From the NCBI GenBank assembly GCA_016710385.1, contig JADJVX010000017.1:248001-312000 (forward strand): 64,000 nt of DNA, read 5' to 3'. Source of the DNA: Actinomycetales bacterium. GTDB taxonomy: Bacteria > Actinomycetota > Actinomycetes > Actinomycetales > Dermatophilaceae. This document shows, piece by piece, positions 8,649 to 18,088 of the stretch (the stretch's first letter is position 1; each line of letters starts with the position of its first letter). The translations under genes were made by a program, and so were the position numbers. The notes below the pieces were generated by a model. The model made no database searches, was not told where the DNA came from, and saw nothing but the letters and a program-made list of their open reading frames with translations.

Positions 8649-9977
8649 TCAGGCGCTGACCCGCTCCGGACGGGTCGCCTCCTGGGTCGGAGCGACAGTC
8701 TCGCGAGTGCCGAACACCTCGTCGTAACGCGCCTGCACGACGGCCTGGGCATACTGCTCGCGATAGAGGCGCCGCGCCGCGGCCGCCTCGATGGCCCGCT
8801 CGTTGGGGTCGGCCAATCGCGCGAGCGCCAGCCCGATGTCGGCGGCCCCAGAGCACACTCGGAGCCCCGGACCGTCCTGCTCTCGGATCCCCTCAGCCCC
8901 CACCGGGGTGGTGACTGTCGGCAGGCCGCGAGCCAGAGCATCGAGGGTTTTGATCTTGATGCCCGAGCCGAAGCGCAATGGGGACACCAACGCGCACATC
9001 GGGCCGAGCGCTGCGTCGAGGTCCTCGACGAAACCATGCACGATGATGCGGTCACCGAATCGGTCGGCCTCGGCGGCAAGGTCGGGGCTGATGCCCCGAC
9101 CGAAGACGTGCAGCCGCGCATCGGGACGACGTGTGAGCAACTCGGGCATGCCGTTGCGCAGGAACCAGGTCAACCCGTCGTGGTTGTGCGGGATAGACAG
9201 CAGACCGACGAAGGCGAAGTCGGCGGCGCCGTTCCAGCGCGCCGGAGTGTGCGCAGAGACCTGCACGAGTGGCGAAACCCGAGTGACATTGGCTGTTGAC
9301 ACCTCACGCAGGTGGGTGACCTCATGCTCATTGAGCAACAGGCAGACCTCCGCCAGCTCTGCCGCCCGCACCTCGCTGCGGGCCACTCGCCGTGCTTCGG
9401 TCCGCAGCAGCATCCGACGCGTCGTCGGAGCAGCAGTGAGCGGCCTCAGCGGCGCAGGGATGTTACCGGCGAAATTGCCGATCGGGTCGAAGCCGGTCTC
9501 CTCCGCGTCGACGTCGTCGATGACCTCCAGCATGCGGCGGTAGCGGACGCTGAACAGGTCGTCGAGGTACAGGATGCGCCGCCCGCGCAGGGGCAGTCCG
9601 TCCAGGTGCTGGGCCATCCGAATTGTGTCGATGACGACGATGTCGGGGTCAATTTCGACGATGGCCCGCCGCACGTGAGCGGCGACGCTCGGGGACCAGG
9701 TCAGCGATTCCTGGAGACTTCGGCGCTGCAGCCCGGCTTTGACGACACCGCCCACGAGCCGGTCCCGCATGGTGGGAACGCCCATTTCGTGGACAGACAC
9801 TTCGGATAAATCAGACATATCGCCCAAAGGCGCACCAACATGCATAAAGTGCACATTGCTGGCGCCGCATCGACCCGACAAGTGCCGCAGAAATCCTGCG
9901 ATGACCACGCTCTTGCCGTTGTCCATCGGGAACGGACGCACAGCGCTGAGCAGCACGGCCGATTGAGTAACAGACAC
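8649..9977 (-). CDS. GT4-type glycosyltransferase
   Basis: This glycosyltransferase has about 442 residues. The N-terminus (QSAVLLSAVRPFPMDNGKSVVIAGF split over the start) has the first Rossmann strand and a glycine-poor acceptor loop. The C-terminal GT4 signature is clear: LVSPLRFGSGIKIKTLDA, ARGLPTVTTPVGAEGI, as in family members that use an E-G-I ending to bind the nucleotide sugar. I use GTG 9977, which has AAGGGGG about 6 bases upstream, rather than a frame open to 10019. It is the last minus-strand gene of the polysaccharide cluster, separated by about 170 bases from the next gene upstream. The linkage made is unknown. Confidence 0.85.
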   Translation of the reverse strand: MSVTQSAVLLSAVRPFPMDNGKSVVIAGFLRHLSGRCGASNVHFMHVGAPLGDMSDLSEVSVHEMGVPTMRDRLVGGVVKAGLQRRSLQESLTWSPSVAAHVRRAIVEIDPDIVVIDTIRMAQHLDGLPLRGRRILYLDDLFSVRYRRMLEVIDDVDAEETGFDPIGNFAGNIPAPLRPLTAAPTTRRMLLRTEARRVARSEVRAAELAEVCLLLNEHEVTHLREVSTANVTRVSPLVQVSAHTPARWNGAADFAFVGLLSIPHNHDGLTWFLRNGMPELLTRRPDARLHVFGRGISPDLAAEADRFGDRIIVHGFVEDLDAALGPMCALVSPLRFGSGIKIKTLDALARGLPTVTTPVGAEGIREQDGPGLRVCSGAADIGLALARLADPNERAIEAAAARRLYREQYAQAVVQARYDEVFGTRETVAPTQEATRPERVSA

Positions 9978-10151
9978 CTCGCCCCCTTGCCGGGCCGGAC
10001 GTCGCGCTGCCCACCGCACGCCACCCCGGACCTAGCCCTTTCGCGCCCAGTCGATCGGGACGCGTCACTGCAGTGGAAGACGGCCGCCCATTGGACGTCT
10101 CCACATTCGCCAGGACCCCTCCAAGCGAATAGCCGAGAGTTTAACGGCAGG

Positions 10152-11306
10152 TCAATCGGCCGTCCACCGGAGGCTCGCATAGAGAGATTTCAAGGCATTG
10201 ATCCACACATTCACGTCAAATTTCTCAACAAACCGGGCATACCCCCGCATTCCTACCATTTCTCGCGCGGCCGCGTCCACGGCATACCGGCCGATGGCCG
10301 CCGCGAGTGCGTCGGCGTCGCCCGCGGGGACGAGCTCCCCGGCGTCTCCGACGATGTCTGGGATGCCGCCGACCTGGGTGGCCACGATTGGGATCCCCAT
10401 GGACAGTCCGCAGATGAGCGCTGTCGGCAGGGCGTCCTCGAAGGACGGGTGTACGACGAGGTCTGCAGCCGACAACAGGTCGGCGACATCGCGGCGGAAG
10501 CCCAAGACCCGCACGCGGCGCCGCAGCACCGGGTCGTCGGCGACCGTGGCCCGCACGTGATCGAGCAGTTCCCCGTCTCCGGCCAGCGCGGCGACGAGGG
10601 GGACCTCAGCGGGGATCCGGCGCACGGCATCGAGCAGGGTGGCGTGGCCCTTCTCAGGGCGCATCAAGGACAGCGTCAGACTGAGGACCTCACCATCGGC
10701 CACGTCGAGCTCCCGGCGCACCTCGGCACGCGTCCGATCTGGAACGAGCGGGCGAATCCCATTGGGCAGCAAGACGATCGGTGACCCCGGAGCCACTCGC
10801 TCATACCACCTTCGCTGCGCTTCGGACAGGACGATCACCCGCCCGAAGAGGCGACTGCGGACCGCTGCAGCCAGGCGCACCTGGGCTCGGGCTCGGCTGT
10901 CGGCGGGCTCGGACTCGATCACATGCAAGGTCGACACGACCGGGCGACCGGTCAGGCGAGCGGCCAGGCCCCCGACCACGTCCGCGTGCTTGAGGTGGGT
11001 GTGCACGATGTCGACGCCTTCGCGGCGCAGCACAGCCGCGACCCGCGCGATCGCCCCGATGTCGTAACGGCCGCCATGCAGCTCATATACCGTCGCTCCG
11101 GCGGCACGCAGCAGCGGCACCGTGCGGGCGTCCTGCGCATCGGACAGACCGATGACCACCACCCGTATGCCGTGTTGGGGCGCCGCTGCGGCCAGGTCGA
11201 CGAGCAGCGCCTCTGCTCCACCGGCACCGAGCGAGTGGATGACATGCGCCACGGTGAGGCCATCGGCCCCGGCGCGGTCACTCGGTCGCGGTGAACCCTC
11301 AGCCAC
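10152..11306 (-). CDS. GT4-type glycosyltransferase
   Basis: This glycosyltransferase of about 384 residues has all GT4 hallmarks: VAHVIHSLGAGGAEALL at the N-terminus, IVHTHLKHADVV, the donor-binding LSLMRPEKGH, VVHPSFEDALPTALICG and GIPIVATQVGGIPDIV. GTG 11306 is chosen because a GGAGG site precedes it by 5-6 bases; it overlaps the end of the polymerase/ligase gene by 8 bases, pointing to translational coupling. It probably adds one of the sugars of the repeat unit at the inner face of the membrane. Sugar specificity is not visible. Confidence 0.88.
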   Translation of the reverse strand: MAEGSPRPSDRAGADGLTVAHVIHSLGAGGAEALLVDLAAAAPQHGIRVVVIGLSDAQDARTVPLLRAAGATVYELHGGRYDIGAIARVAAVLRREGVDIVHTHLKHADVVGGLAARLTGRPVVSTLHVIESEPADSRARAQVRLAAAVRSRLFGRVIVLSEAQRRWYERVAPGSPIVLLPNGIRPLVPDRTRAEVRRELDVADGEVLSLTLSLMRPEKGHATLLDAVRRIPAEVPLVAALAGDGELLDHVRATVADDPVLRRRVRVLGFRRDVADLLSAADLVVHPSFEDALPTALICGLSMGIPIVATQVGGIPDIVGDAGELVPAGDADALAAAIGRYAVDAAAREMVGMRGYARFVEKFDVNVWINALKSLYASLRWTAD

Positions 11307-13167
11307 CCGTCCTCCTGCGGGCTCGCAGCGCAACGAGGCCGCTGGCCACGAACGCGCCGAGACATCCGACACCGAGTCCGGCTGCGGCGGCGATCGACAT
11401 GCGTCCCGAGGGCGGATCGGCCTGCACCGGGCTCCAGCGCACCCGATAGAGCCGGGTCAACCCCAGGTCTTTGACGAGTTGGTCGCCGCCCGTCGTGACG
11501 GCTTGCAGCCGCCGCGACGCCTCGGCCGCCGTTGCCGCCGATGTGGTGATCGTCACCGAGCCGGCCACCGGGTCGCCCTGGGAGTCGACGTCCGGGTTGA
11601 CCGACCCGATGACCACCGCAAAGGTGGGCAGGATCGCGACCCGCGAGCGCAACGACAACGAGTAGACACTGTTCTCACGCCACGGAGTGAGGTGGCCCAC
11701 AACCGACGCGGAGTGCGGCACCGGCTGGGCGAGGACCAGACCGCAGCCGAGCGCTGCGCCTGCGGCGAGCCCAACGGCTGCCCACCGCACCCTGGAAACC
11801 CCGGTTCGCACCGTCCAGCGCGTCCTCACGACAGAGCGCCGCACAGCGCCTGCCAACCGCCACTGCTCTGCGACCCGCCGGTCGGTGACCACCGCCATGA
11901 CGCACACGATCCAAAAGACTCTGACGTATGCCAGGTGCAGGAAGGCGCTCGCAGCCAGCCAACTGACCAAGGCGCCGAGGATCGCCGCGGTGTAGGGCGA
12001 CAAACCTCTCAACCCGCGAGTCGCCGACAGCCGCGTGCGAGCCACCATCCGCAGCGCCGCCCACAGCGCGGTGACCGCGACGGCGAGGAAGCCGGCCACA
12101 CCGATCACCCCGATCTCAGCGGCGAGCCCGAGGTAGAGGTTGTGCGGGGCCACGACCCGGCTCAAGGAGAGCTGGGTCTGCGCGGCATATTCCGGGAAGG
12201 CGCTGAAATACCCCGTCGGACCGACCCCGACCAGTGGAGTGTCGAGGAACATCTCAGTGGCGACCCGAGCGGTGGCCAGGCGTTCGAGGATCGACCCGTC
12301 GACGGCCACGCGCTGCCCCTCGTCGGCCAGATCGAAGACCGTGAGCAGGCGACTGCCGACCCCGGGCACGGCCAGCGAAACGGCGCCCACGACGATGCTC
12401 CACGTGAGCACGCGCTGCCACGGGAAACCCACCGCGAGAACGAAGACCACCACTCCCACGGCAGTCGCGATGAAGGTGCCTCGAGAACCGGTGAGGTAGA
12501 TGCCCCCGAGGAGCGCGACGAGATGACCGGCCCAGAGCAGCTGCGCAAACCCGCGACGTCGACGGCGGGCGGCATACCCCAGCGCGAGGCAGAAGGGGAC
12601 CGCGATGACGAGGTAGCGGCCCCAGAAGTTCGCGTCCGGCAGCGGCCCGGCGTGCCGAGCCGCTGTGGTGCCCACCCCAAGGGCCGTGGTCACTGTCTCG
12701 AATCCGAAGAAGTTCTGTGTGTTGTGCAGCACCCATTCGTTGAGGCCCGACAGCGCACTGATGACCCCCGTCGGGACCACGATGCAGCCGGCGATGGCTT
12801 GCCACCGACCGGTGCCGACCCCCAACACGGTGAGGACAGCGACGAAGGCCAACTCTTTGAGGACGGTCGATACGCCTTCGGAGGTCACCAGGGGGTCAAG
12901 GTGACTGGCCAGGGCGGAGATGGTCACCCCGAGCAGGTATGCCGTGACCGCCGCCACCGCAGCCAACGGCACGGCGGGCCGCTGCCAGACCATCCGGACG
13001 ACTGCGATGACCAACCCGATGCCGAGAACAGCGATGAACGGGGAGACCGGGGCCTTGGTCTCGAGCACGCCATACGCCCCGGAGAACTCCATGAGGACTG
13101 CGGCGCAGAACACCGCCGTCGCCAACGGCCACGGGCGCACGCCGCGAGGGGCACCGGGTGTCGTCAT
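11299..13167 (-). CDS. O-antigen ligase/polymerase-like membrane protein with Wzz-like C-terminus
   Basis: This membrane protein of 622 residues has about ten helices in its N-terminal 420 residues, with the Wzy_C hallmark AYLLG...LTGSRGTFIA and the periplasmic loop VAPHNLYLGLAAEIGV. This part polymerises or ligates lipid-linked sugar units outside the cell. After residue ~450 the pattern changes: one helix (WAAVGLAAGAALGCG), about 110 exported residues with a VNPDVDSQGDPVAGSV segment, then a last helix and a basic tail (RARRRTGG), the two-helix layout of chain-length regulators. That fusion is unusual. ATG 13167 is preferred; GTG 13212 is also possible, and neither has a strong ribosome-binding site. 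Confidence 0.8.
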   Translation of the reverse strand: MTTPGAPRGVRPWPLATAVFCAAVLMEFSGAYGVLETKAPVSPFIAVLGIGLVIAVVRMVWQRPAVPLAAVAAVTAYLLGVTISALASHLDPLVTSEGVSTVLKELAFVAVLTVLGVGTGRWQAIAGCIVVPTGVISALSGLNEWVLHNTQNFFGFETVTTALGVGTTAARHAGPLPDANFWGRYLVIAVPFCLALGYAARRRRRGFAQLLWAGHLVALLGGIYLTGSRGTFIATAVGVVVFVLAVGFPWQRVLTWSIVVGAVSLAVPGVGSRLLTVFDLADEGQRVAVDGSILERLATARVATEMFLDTPLVGVGPTGYFSAFPEYAAQTQLSLSRVVAPHNLYLGLAAEIGVIGVAGFLAVAVTALWAALRMVARTRLSATRGLRGLSPYTAAILGALVSWLAASAFLHLAYVRVFWIVCVMAVVTDRRVAEQWRLAGAVRRSVVRTRWTVRTGVSRVRWAAVGLAAGAALGCGLVLAQPVPHSASVVGHLTPWRENSVYSLSLRSRVAILPTFAVVIGSVNPDVDSQGDPVAGSVTITTSAATAAEASRRLQAVTTGGDQLVKDLGLTRLYRVRWSPVQADPPSGRMSIAAAAGLGVGCLGAFVASGLVALRARRRTGG

Positions 13168-13230
13168 GGGATCAGTTAGTCCTGTCGGTCCAGAGAGGTG
13201 TGGCAGCGGCACGATCGGCCGAGCGCCGAC

Positions 13231-13875
13231 TCAGGCCCGCCGTCGCGTGGCCAGGCCGCCCGCGCCGACACCGGCGAGCAGGCCTGTCAGCGCCCCGACG
13301 AGCAGCATGGTCGAGCGTCCGAGTCCGACCGCCTTGGCATCGCTGACCGGCCCGAGCTGCTTGGCCGTATAGGGCTTGAGCAGGATGGTGACCTCGGGCA
13401 GAGCTGAGTCGACGACCTTGCCGAGCGTGGACTTGACCAGGTCGGGATCACTGCCGGTTGCCGACACCTGCACGACGGCGCTCGGGGTCACTCCCCCCGC
13501 AATGACGTCGATGTCGGGAGCGCTGGCATGCCATCGCGGCTGCGCAAACACCGTGGCCGCTGTGGCGACGATCTGGCCGCGGCTCAGGGTGTCGAAAAGC
13601 GAGGCCGAATCGGCCAACGAGGCGCTGTCGGAGGGCAGCATCACCAGGCTGACCTGGCTGCGGTAGGTCGCCGGCCGAGTCACGGCGTAGGCGGCCCCGA
13701 TCGTCGCCACGAGCAGGCCCACGACCAGTCCCACCACAAGGGCTCGCCGCCGACTTCCCCCGTTGCTGACTCGAGGGCGCTCCGGCGCGAGGCTTGGGTC
13801 ACCGGTCGCGGCCACCGTCGGAGTGGACACCGCCGGCCCCACGGCCGAAGTCGGTTCGGGTGATGTCATCGTCAT
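13231..13875 (-). CDS. Wzz/YveK-like chain-length determinant protein
   Basis: This protein of 214 residues has two membrane helices, near residues 45-66 (ALVVGLVVGLLVATIGAAY) and near 185-207, framing an extracytoplasmic domain with the YRSQVSLVMLPS strand typical of polysaccharide co-polymerases. Such proteins set polymer length together with a Wzy-type polymerase, here the next gene downstream. No tyrosine-kinase domain is fused. ATG 13875 overlaps the upstream stop (ATGA); ATG 13869, six bases on, has better spacing to AAGAGG, so either could be used. Family assignment is from topology and the N-terminal strand. Confidence 0.75.
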   Translation of the reverse strand: MTMTSPEPTSAVGPAVSTPTVAATGDPSLAPERPRVSNGGSRRRALVVGLVVGLLVATIGAAYAVTRPATYRSQVSLVMLPSDSASLADSASLFDTLSRGQIVATAATVFAQPRWHASAPDIDVIAGGVTPSAVVQVSATGSDPDLVKSTLGKVVDSALPEVTILLKPYTAKQLGPVSDAKAVGLGRSTMLLVGALTGLLAGVGAGGLATRRRA

Positions 13876-16550
13876 CCTCTTCTCGAACCCGTGCCTGCAT
13901 CGGTCAGCAGGTCACGGTAGATCTGTTCCAGCCTGGACAGCCAGGCCTCCATGGAGAAAAACTCGGCCACTCGGCGGCTCGCCGAGCGCCCGAGGTCCAG
14001 ACGCAGCGCGCGATCGGCGGTGAGCCGGCATACCGCCGCTGATAGGGCCGAGGTGTCACCGATCTCGACGAGCAGGCCGGTCTGTCCATCGACCACGATG
14101 TCACAGCTGCCGCCGGCTCGAGTCGCGACCACGGGCAACCCCGCGGCGCCCGCCTCGATGAGTCCGGTAGGCAACGCTTCGGTGTGCGAGGCCGACACGA
14201 GGGCGTCGCACGCGGCCAGCAGTCCGGGGACGTCCTCGACCCGACCCACCAGATGAATCGATGAGGCGAGACCGGCTGCAGCGATAGCGCGTTCGATCGT
14301 CTCGCGGTGGGGCCCGTCGCCAGCTATCGCGAGATGCGCCTGCGGGCAACGCTGGACGACATCGGCCCACGCCGCGATGAGGTCCTCGTGACCCTTGGGT
14401 GCCCGAAGTGCGGCCACCACCGCCCAGAGCACCGCGTCGGGTCCCAGGCCCAGGTCGGCCCGCACGGGCAGCGGACGCGCCTGGCTGAAGCGAGCGACGT
14501 CGACACCGTTGGGCACTTCCAGCCAGCGCGCAGTGGAGGGACCGTGCCGTCGGTCGAACTCGTCGAAGCAACTGTGCGAGACGAGCACCAGTCGACCCAG
14601 CCGCGCAGGGATGGCCACCGACAGCCGTTCCTTGAGCCATTCGCCGCGCGGGAGGTCTGCGGGGTAATGGTGCAGCGTTGCTACCACTGGCTTGCCCGCG
14701 AGCCGGGCCGCGATGGGGACAAGCGTCGCGGCATACCCGAGGTGTGCGTGCACGACGTCGGCATCCACTCGGCGGATGGCCCGGACCAACCCGATGAAGC
14801 CGGTCGGGTCGACCAGACGCCGCACGCCCAGGTGTCGTGGGGCCAGCCCGGCAGCACGCAGCCGACCGAGCATGGCGTCGCGGCCTTGGCCCTCCGGAGC
14901 CAGGCTGAGAGCGCGCAGCGTGAGGCTGGGGCGGGCGTGGCGCGCGGCCTCGACGACAAGGTTTTCCGCTCCCCCGAAGCTGAAGGAATCCAGGACGTGG
15001 ACGACGCGCAACGACCCGACGGGCTTGGGACGAGGAGCCCATGGGGAGCCGTCAGCCTGCCAGTCGGCCCAGACCGCCAGGAGGGCCTCCGCCCACTCGG
15101 CGGCCCGTGCCGGATCGGCGACCGCTGGCGTCGACGAGGACCGAATGACCGACACCATCGCGCTCAGGACGAGGTCTTCGATCTCGTGCGGCTGCAGCTT
15201 CCGGTCCAGCCGCCGGGCGGCGGCTGCCACCAGGGGGGCCACTCGATCGGCGTTGACACCTGAGCGGGTCAGCACCGCCAGCGCCGCCCCCGTAACCGTG
15301 AGCCGCGAGGGCGCTCGCAGCCGGGCGCCAGTGACGACGAGGGTGAGGACATCCTGCAGCGGATGGCCGACGTGCGCGCACTCCCAGTCGATGACATGCA
15401 GTCCGTGCCCAGATCGCAGGATGTTGCCTGGCCAGAAGTCCCCGTGCACCGGCCGGCGGTGTGCCTCGGCCAACTGCAGCCCGGCCTCCACCCGGCGGCC
15501 GAGCTCACCGGCGAGGTATGCCGGGCCTGCCCCGAGCGTCTCGGGTGCCGTGGGCGCCCCCGCGGCCGGTGCATCCGTCGCCTGTGCGACCGGCAGGTCG
15601 GCGCGGGTGCCCTGCAGGATGGCGAGCCAGTCGGCCGCCCGCGCGATATCGGAGGCCCACTGCCATGGTCGTCGCGACCAACGCTGCGGGAGTGGGATGC
15701 CCGGCACCCCCGTCTGTGCGGCCGCGGCGGCCGGCGGCAGGGGGAGCTGTGCGACGCCCCGGTGGGACTCGGCGGTCCAGGTGCCGGCCGGCATGGGGAC
15801 GGCAGTGCGCATCAGCGGGTGGCCCTGGAGGGTCACGAGGGCGTCATGCTCGGTGAGGGCAGCCCTGCGCTCGGCTGGATCGACCTTGACGTATCGCATC
15901 GCGCACTCGGAGCCGATCCCGAGATAGGTCAGGACGGTCCGCCCGGCCGACGAGCCGCCGCCGAGAGCGATGATCGCCGGCGCCCCGTCCAAGGTCAACG
16001 GCCAGGAGGCCGACGTGACCCCCCGGCATACGAGCAGGGCAAAGGCGGGGAACGCGGCGGGCGCCAGGGCGCGCAGCCGGCCGGCCTCGCGGCGCAGCGC
16101 CGTACGCACTCCCCAGGCCGGGGCGATGGTCCGCGCGAAGTAGGCAGGGGCGCCGGCGATGTCGAGATTGACCAAGTGGGTCGGCGTCGCGGCGGACGGC
16201 GTGGCGGCGAAGCGGGCCAGGATCCCCCAGCCCGGCGGCAGGGTCACCTCCCGCGAGAGGGACTGCGAGGTGAGCAACCAGGCCCACGCGTCGTCGCGGA
16301 GGTCGAGTTGGGTCAGTCGCTGGCCGGCTAACGCCCAGGAGGGCTGGACGACGATCGCCACCCCCGGCTCAACGACACCTCCGACGGCCTCGCCGGCGGA
16401 CCCGGTCGGCGGCACCGACAGGGCACCCGTGGACAACCCAAGCGCCTCGCGGACCCGCGCATCGACGCCGTCGGTCGCGACCGGACCCGCCGCTCCCAAG
16501 GCCTGTGCGAGCACTGCGAGGCCGGCCAGGCGATCACCCCGCGGGCTCAT
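13872..16550 (-). CDS. Fusion of a phosphotransferase-like kinase domain and a GT4 glycosyltransferase
   Basis: This single frame of 892 residues starts at an ATG inside the flippase stop (ATGA). Residues ~230-480 look like the aminoglycoside-phosphotransferase/choline-kinase fold: MRYVKVDPAER with the likely ATP lysine, the catalytic HGDFWPGN (H369, D371), and VIDWE for the metal. Residues 1-220 match nothing I know. From residue 513 a complete GT4 enzyme follows: VVHVLDSFSFGGAENLV, LVLVSHSCFDEFDRRHG, VPNGVDVARF, SASHTEALPTGLIEAGA, PVVATRAGGSCDIV. The fusion could phosphorylate a sugar or lipid acceptor and glycosylate it. Both halves seem intact and in one codon-usage style, so a sequencing artefact is unlikely. 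Confidence 0.8.
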   Translation of the reverse strand: MSPRGDRLAGLAVLAQALGAAGPVATDGVDARVREALGLSTGALSVPPTGSAGEAVGGVVEPGVAIVVQPSWALAGQRLTQLDLRDDAWAWLLTSQSLSREVTLPPGWGILARFAATPSAATPTHLVNLDIAGAPAYFARTIAPAWGVRTALRREAGRLRALAPAAFPAFALLVCRGVTSASWPLTLDGAPAIIALGGGSSAGRTVLTYLGIGSECAMRYVKVDPAERRAALTEHDALVTLQGHPLMRTAVPMPAGTWTAESHRGVAQLPLPPAAAAAQTGVPGIPLPQRWSRRPWQWASDIARAADWLAILQGTRADLPVAQATDAPAAGAPTAPETLGAGPAYLAGELGRRVEAGLQLAEAHRRPVHGDFWPGNILRSGHGLHVIDWECAHVGHPLQDVLTLVVTGARLRAPSRLTVTGAALAVLTRSGVNADRVAPLVAAAARRLDRKLQPHEIEDLVLSAMVSVIRSSSTPAVADPARAAEWAEALLAVWADWQADGSPWAPRPKPVGSLRVVHVLDSFSFGGAENLVVEAARHARPSLTLRALSLAPEGQGRDAMLGRLRAAGLAPRHLGVRRLVDPTGFIGLVRAIRRVDADVVHAHLGYAATLVPIAARLAGKPVVATLHHYPADLPRGEWLKERLSVAIPARLGRLVLVSHSCFDEFDRRHGPSTARWLEVPNGVDVARFSQARPLPVRADLGLGPDAVLWAVVAALRAPKGHEDLIAAWADVVQRCPQAHLAIAGDGPHRETIERAIAAAGLASSIHLVGRVEDVPGLLAACDALVSASHTEALPTGLIEAGAAGLPVVATRAGGSCDIVVDGQTGLLVEIGDTSALSAAVCRLTADRALRLDLGRSASRRVAEFFSMEAWLSRLEQIYRDLLTDAGTGSRRG

Positions 16551-18088
16551 GATCGACCTCCGACCAGCGCGCGCGCCGAGCTGTAGGCGCGGCGCACCAT
16601 TCGGCGGTCGACGGCATACAAGACCGCGAGGTAGACCACCGCACCCGCCACGCCGAGACTGACCAGCCGGGCTGCGCTGGGCAGTCCTTCCACCACAGGA
16701 CGCAACGCCGACGCGGCACCGAAGGCAAGCGCCGCGGCGAGGATCGGCGGGAGCATGGCCCGTAGTTGCTCGCCGAGACCGAGCGCGAGGACCGAGCGCA
16801 GAATGACCAGCCGTACCACGACGAAGACCAGGTGCAGGAGGAGGAACGCCAGCGCCACCCGGCCGACCGAATGACCCGCCGCCCACCACAACACCGGCGC
16901 AAACACGACCAGACGCACCAGGGACACCCAGATCAGGATCCGGGCGCGGTCGATCGCCTTGTAGACCTCCCCCGCGAAGAAGGAGAGCGAGTATGCCGCC
17001 GAGTACAGACCCAGCAGCTGCAGGAGCGGCACCGACGGCACGAACTGCGGGCCGAGCATCAGGTCGACGACCTCGGGGGCTAGCGCTGCCAGCCCCACGC
17101 CCAGCGGGACGGTGAGCAGCGAGACCATCGTCGTGGAGTCGAGGTAGTGCCGGGCGAGGGCGACGCGATCGCCCTGCAGCCGGGAGAATGATGCGAAGAG
17201 CACCTGGCCGACAACGATGCAGACCCCGACCACAAGCAACTCGGGCAGCCGGAAGGCCATCGTGTAATAGCCGAGATCCTCGGCACCGAGCCGCCTGCCG
17301 ATGACGAAGTAGTCGAGGTTGTCCAGGACGAGCGCGAGGACACCGACGGTGGTCAGCGACGACCCGAAACGCACCAGGTCACGCGCGACGGACCGATCCC
17401 ATCCGAAGCCGAAACGCAGCCGCGACCGGGACACGACGGCATACCCGGAGGTTGTCAGCACTGCCCCGGCGAGCTGCCCCCAGACCAGCGCCCAGGCCCC
17501 CCAGCCCCGCAGCGCGAGCACGATCGACACCGCGGCTTTGACGACGGTGCCGGCAAGCTCGGGCACCGCGCGCAGCCGGAACTCCAGGGTCCGGCGCAGC
17601 GCCACGTCGGGCAGGATCGCCAAACCGGAGATGAAGAGCCATGCGGCCAGCGCTCGCACGATGCTCGTCACCTCGGCCGTGTCGTCGCCGGTGGTGAGCA
17701 GGGCGGAGATCCACGGCGCGAGGCCGAAGCAGCTGACCGCCAGCAGTGAACTCGTCGCCAGCACCAAGACTGCGCCGGTCGGGCCGACCTCGCGCAGCGA
17801 CCCCGGATGGCGCACGAGGGCCGGCCCCACCCCGAGATCCTTGAACCGGTCGAAGAGGTTGACCGCGAGGAGCGCGAGCGCCACCAGGCCGAAGGCCTCG
17901 GGTGCCAACAACCGGGCCAGCACCAGGGTTGACACCAGGGTGACCAGCTTGCCGGCCCCGTAGACCACGACGTTCCAGGCCGACGCGGTGCCTGCGGAGG
18001 CCCCGGCTACCGGGTCCGGCTGTGTCACAACAGAATCCGCGTCGCGGCGGTCCTCTTGCCCAGTGCCGGCCCGGTCGGGGTCGGTCAC
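16547..18088 (-). CDS. Wzx-type polysaccharide flippase (MATE/MVF superfamily)
   Basis: This integral membrane protein has about 513 residues and 12-14 predicted helices. The N-terminus (SAWNVVVYGAGKLVTLV, LARLLAPEAFGLVALA) is the usual opening of Wzx/RfbX-type flippases, which move undecaprenyl-linked oligosaccharides to the outer face of the membrane. GTG 18088 overlaps the upstream stop (GTGA), so it is preferred over a frame open to 18139. A basic segment (RMVRRAYSSARALVGG) closes the protein. It stands between a glycosyltransferase and the kinase fusion in an overlapping minus-strand operon, consistent with a Wzy-dependent pathway. Confidence 0.88.
   Translation of the reverse strand: MTDPDRAGTGQEDRRDADSVVTQPDPVAGASAGTASAWNVVVYGAGKLVTLVSTLVLARLLAPEAFGLVALALLAVNLFDRFKDLGVGPALVRHPGSLREVGPTGAVLVLATSSLLAVSCFGLAPWISALLTTGDDTAEVTSIVRALAAWLFISGLAILPDVALRRTLEFRLRAVPELAGTVVKAAVSIVLALRGWGAWALVWGQLAGAVLTTSGYAVVSRSRLRFGFGWDRSVARDLVRFGSSLTTVGVLALVLDNLDYFVIGRRLGAEDLGYYTMAFRLPELLVVGVCIVVGQVLFASFSRLQGDRVALARHYLDSTTMVSLLTVPLGVGLAALAPEVVDLMLGPQFVPSVPLLQLLGLYSAAYSLSFFAGEVYKAIDRARILIWVSLVRLVVFAPVLWWAAGHSVGRVALAFLLLHLVFVVVRLVILRSVLALGLGEQLRAMLPPILAAALAFGAASALRPVVEGLPSAARLVSLGVAGAVVYLAVLYAVDRRMVRRAYSSARALVGGRS

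Noticed and set aside
11122..13179. Long plus-strand frame (about 685 codons) across the polymerase gene
   Set aside because: Antisense shadow of a high-GC gene, with Arg/His/Asp-rich low-complexity translation and no domain.
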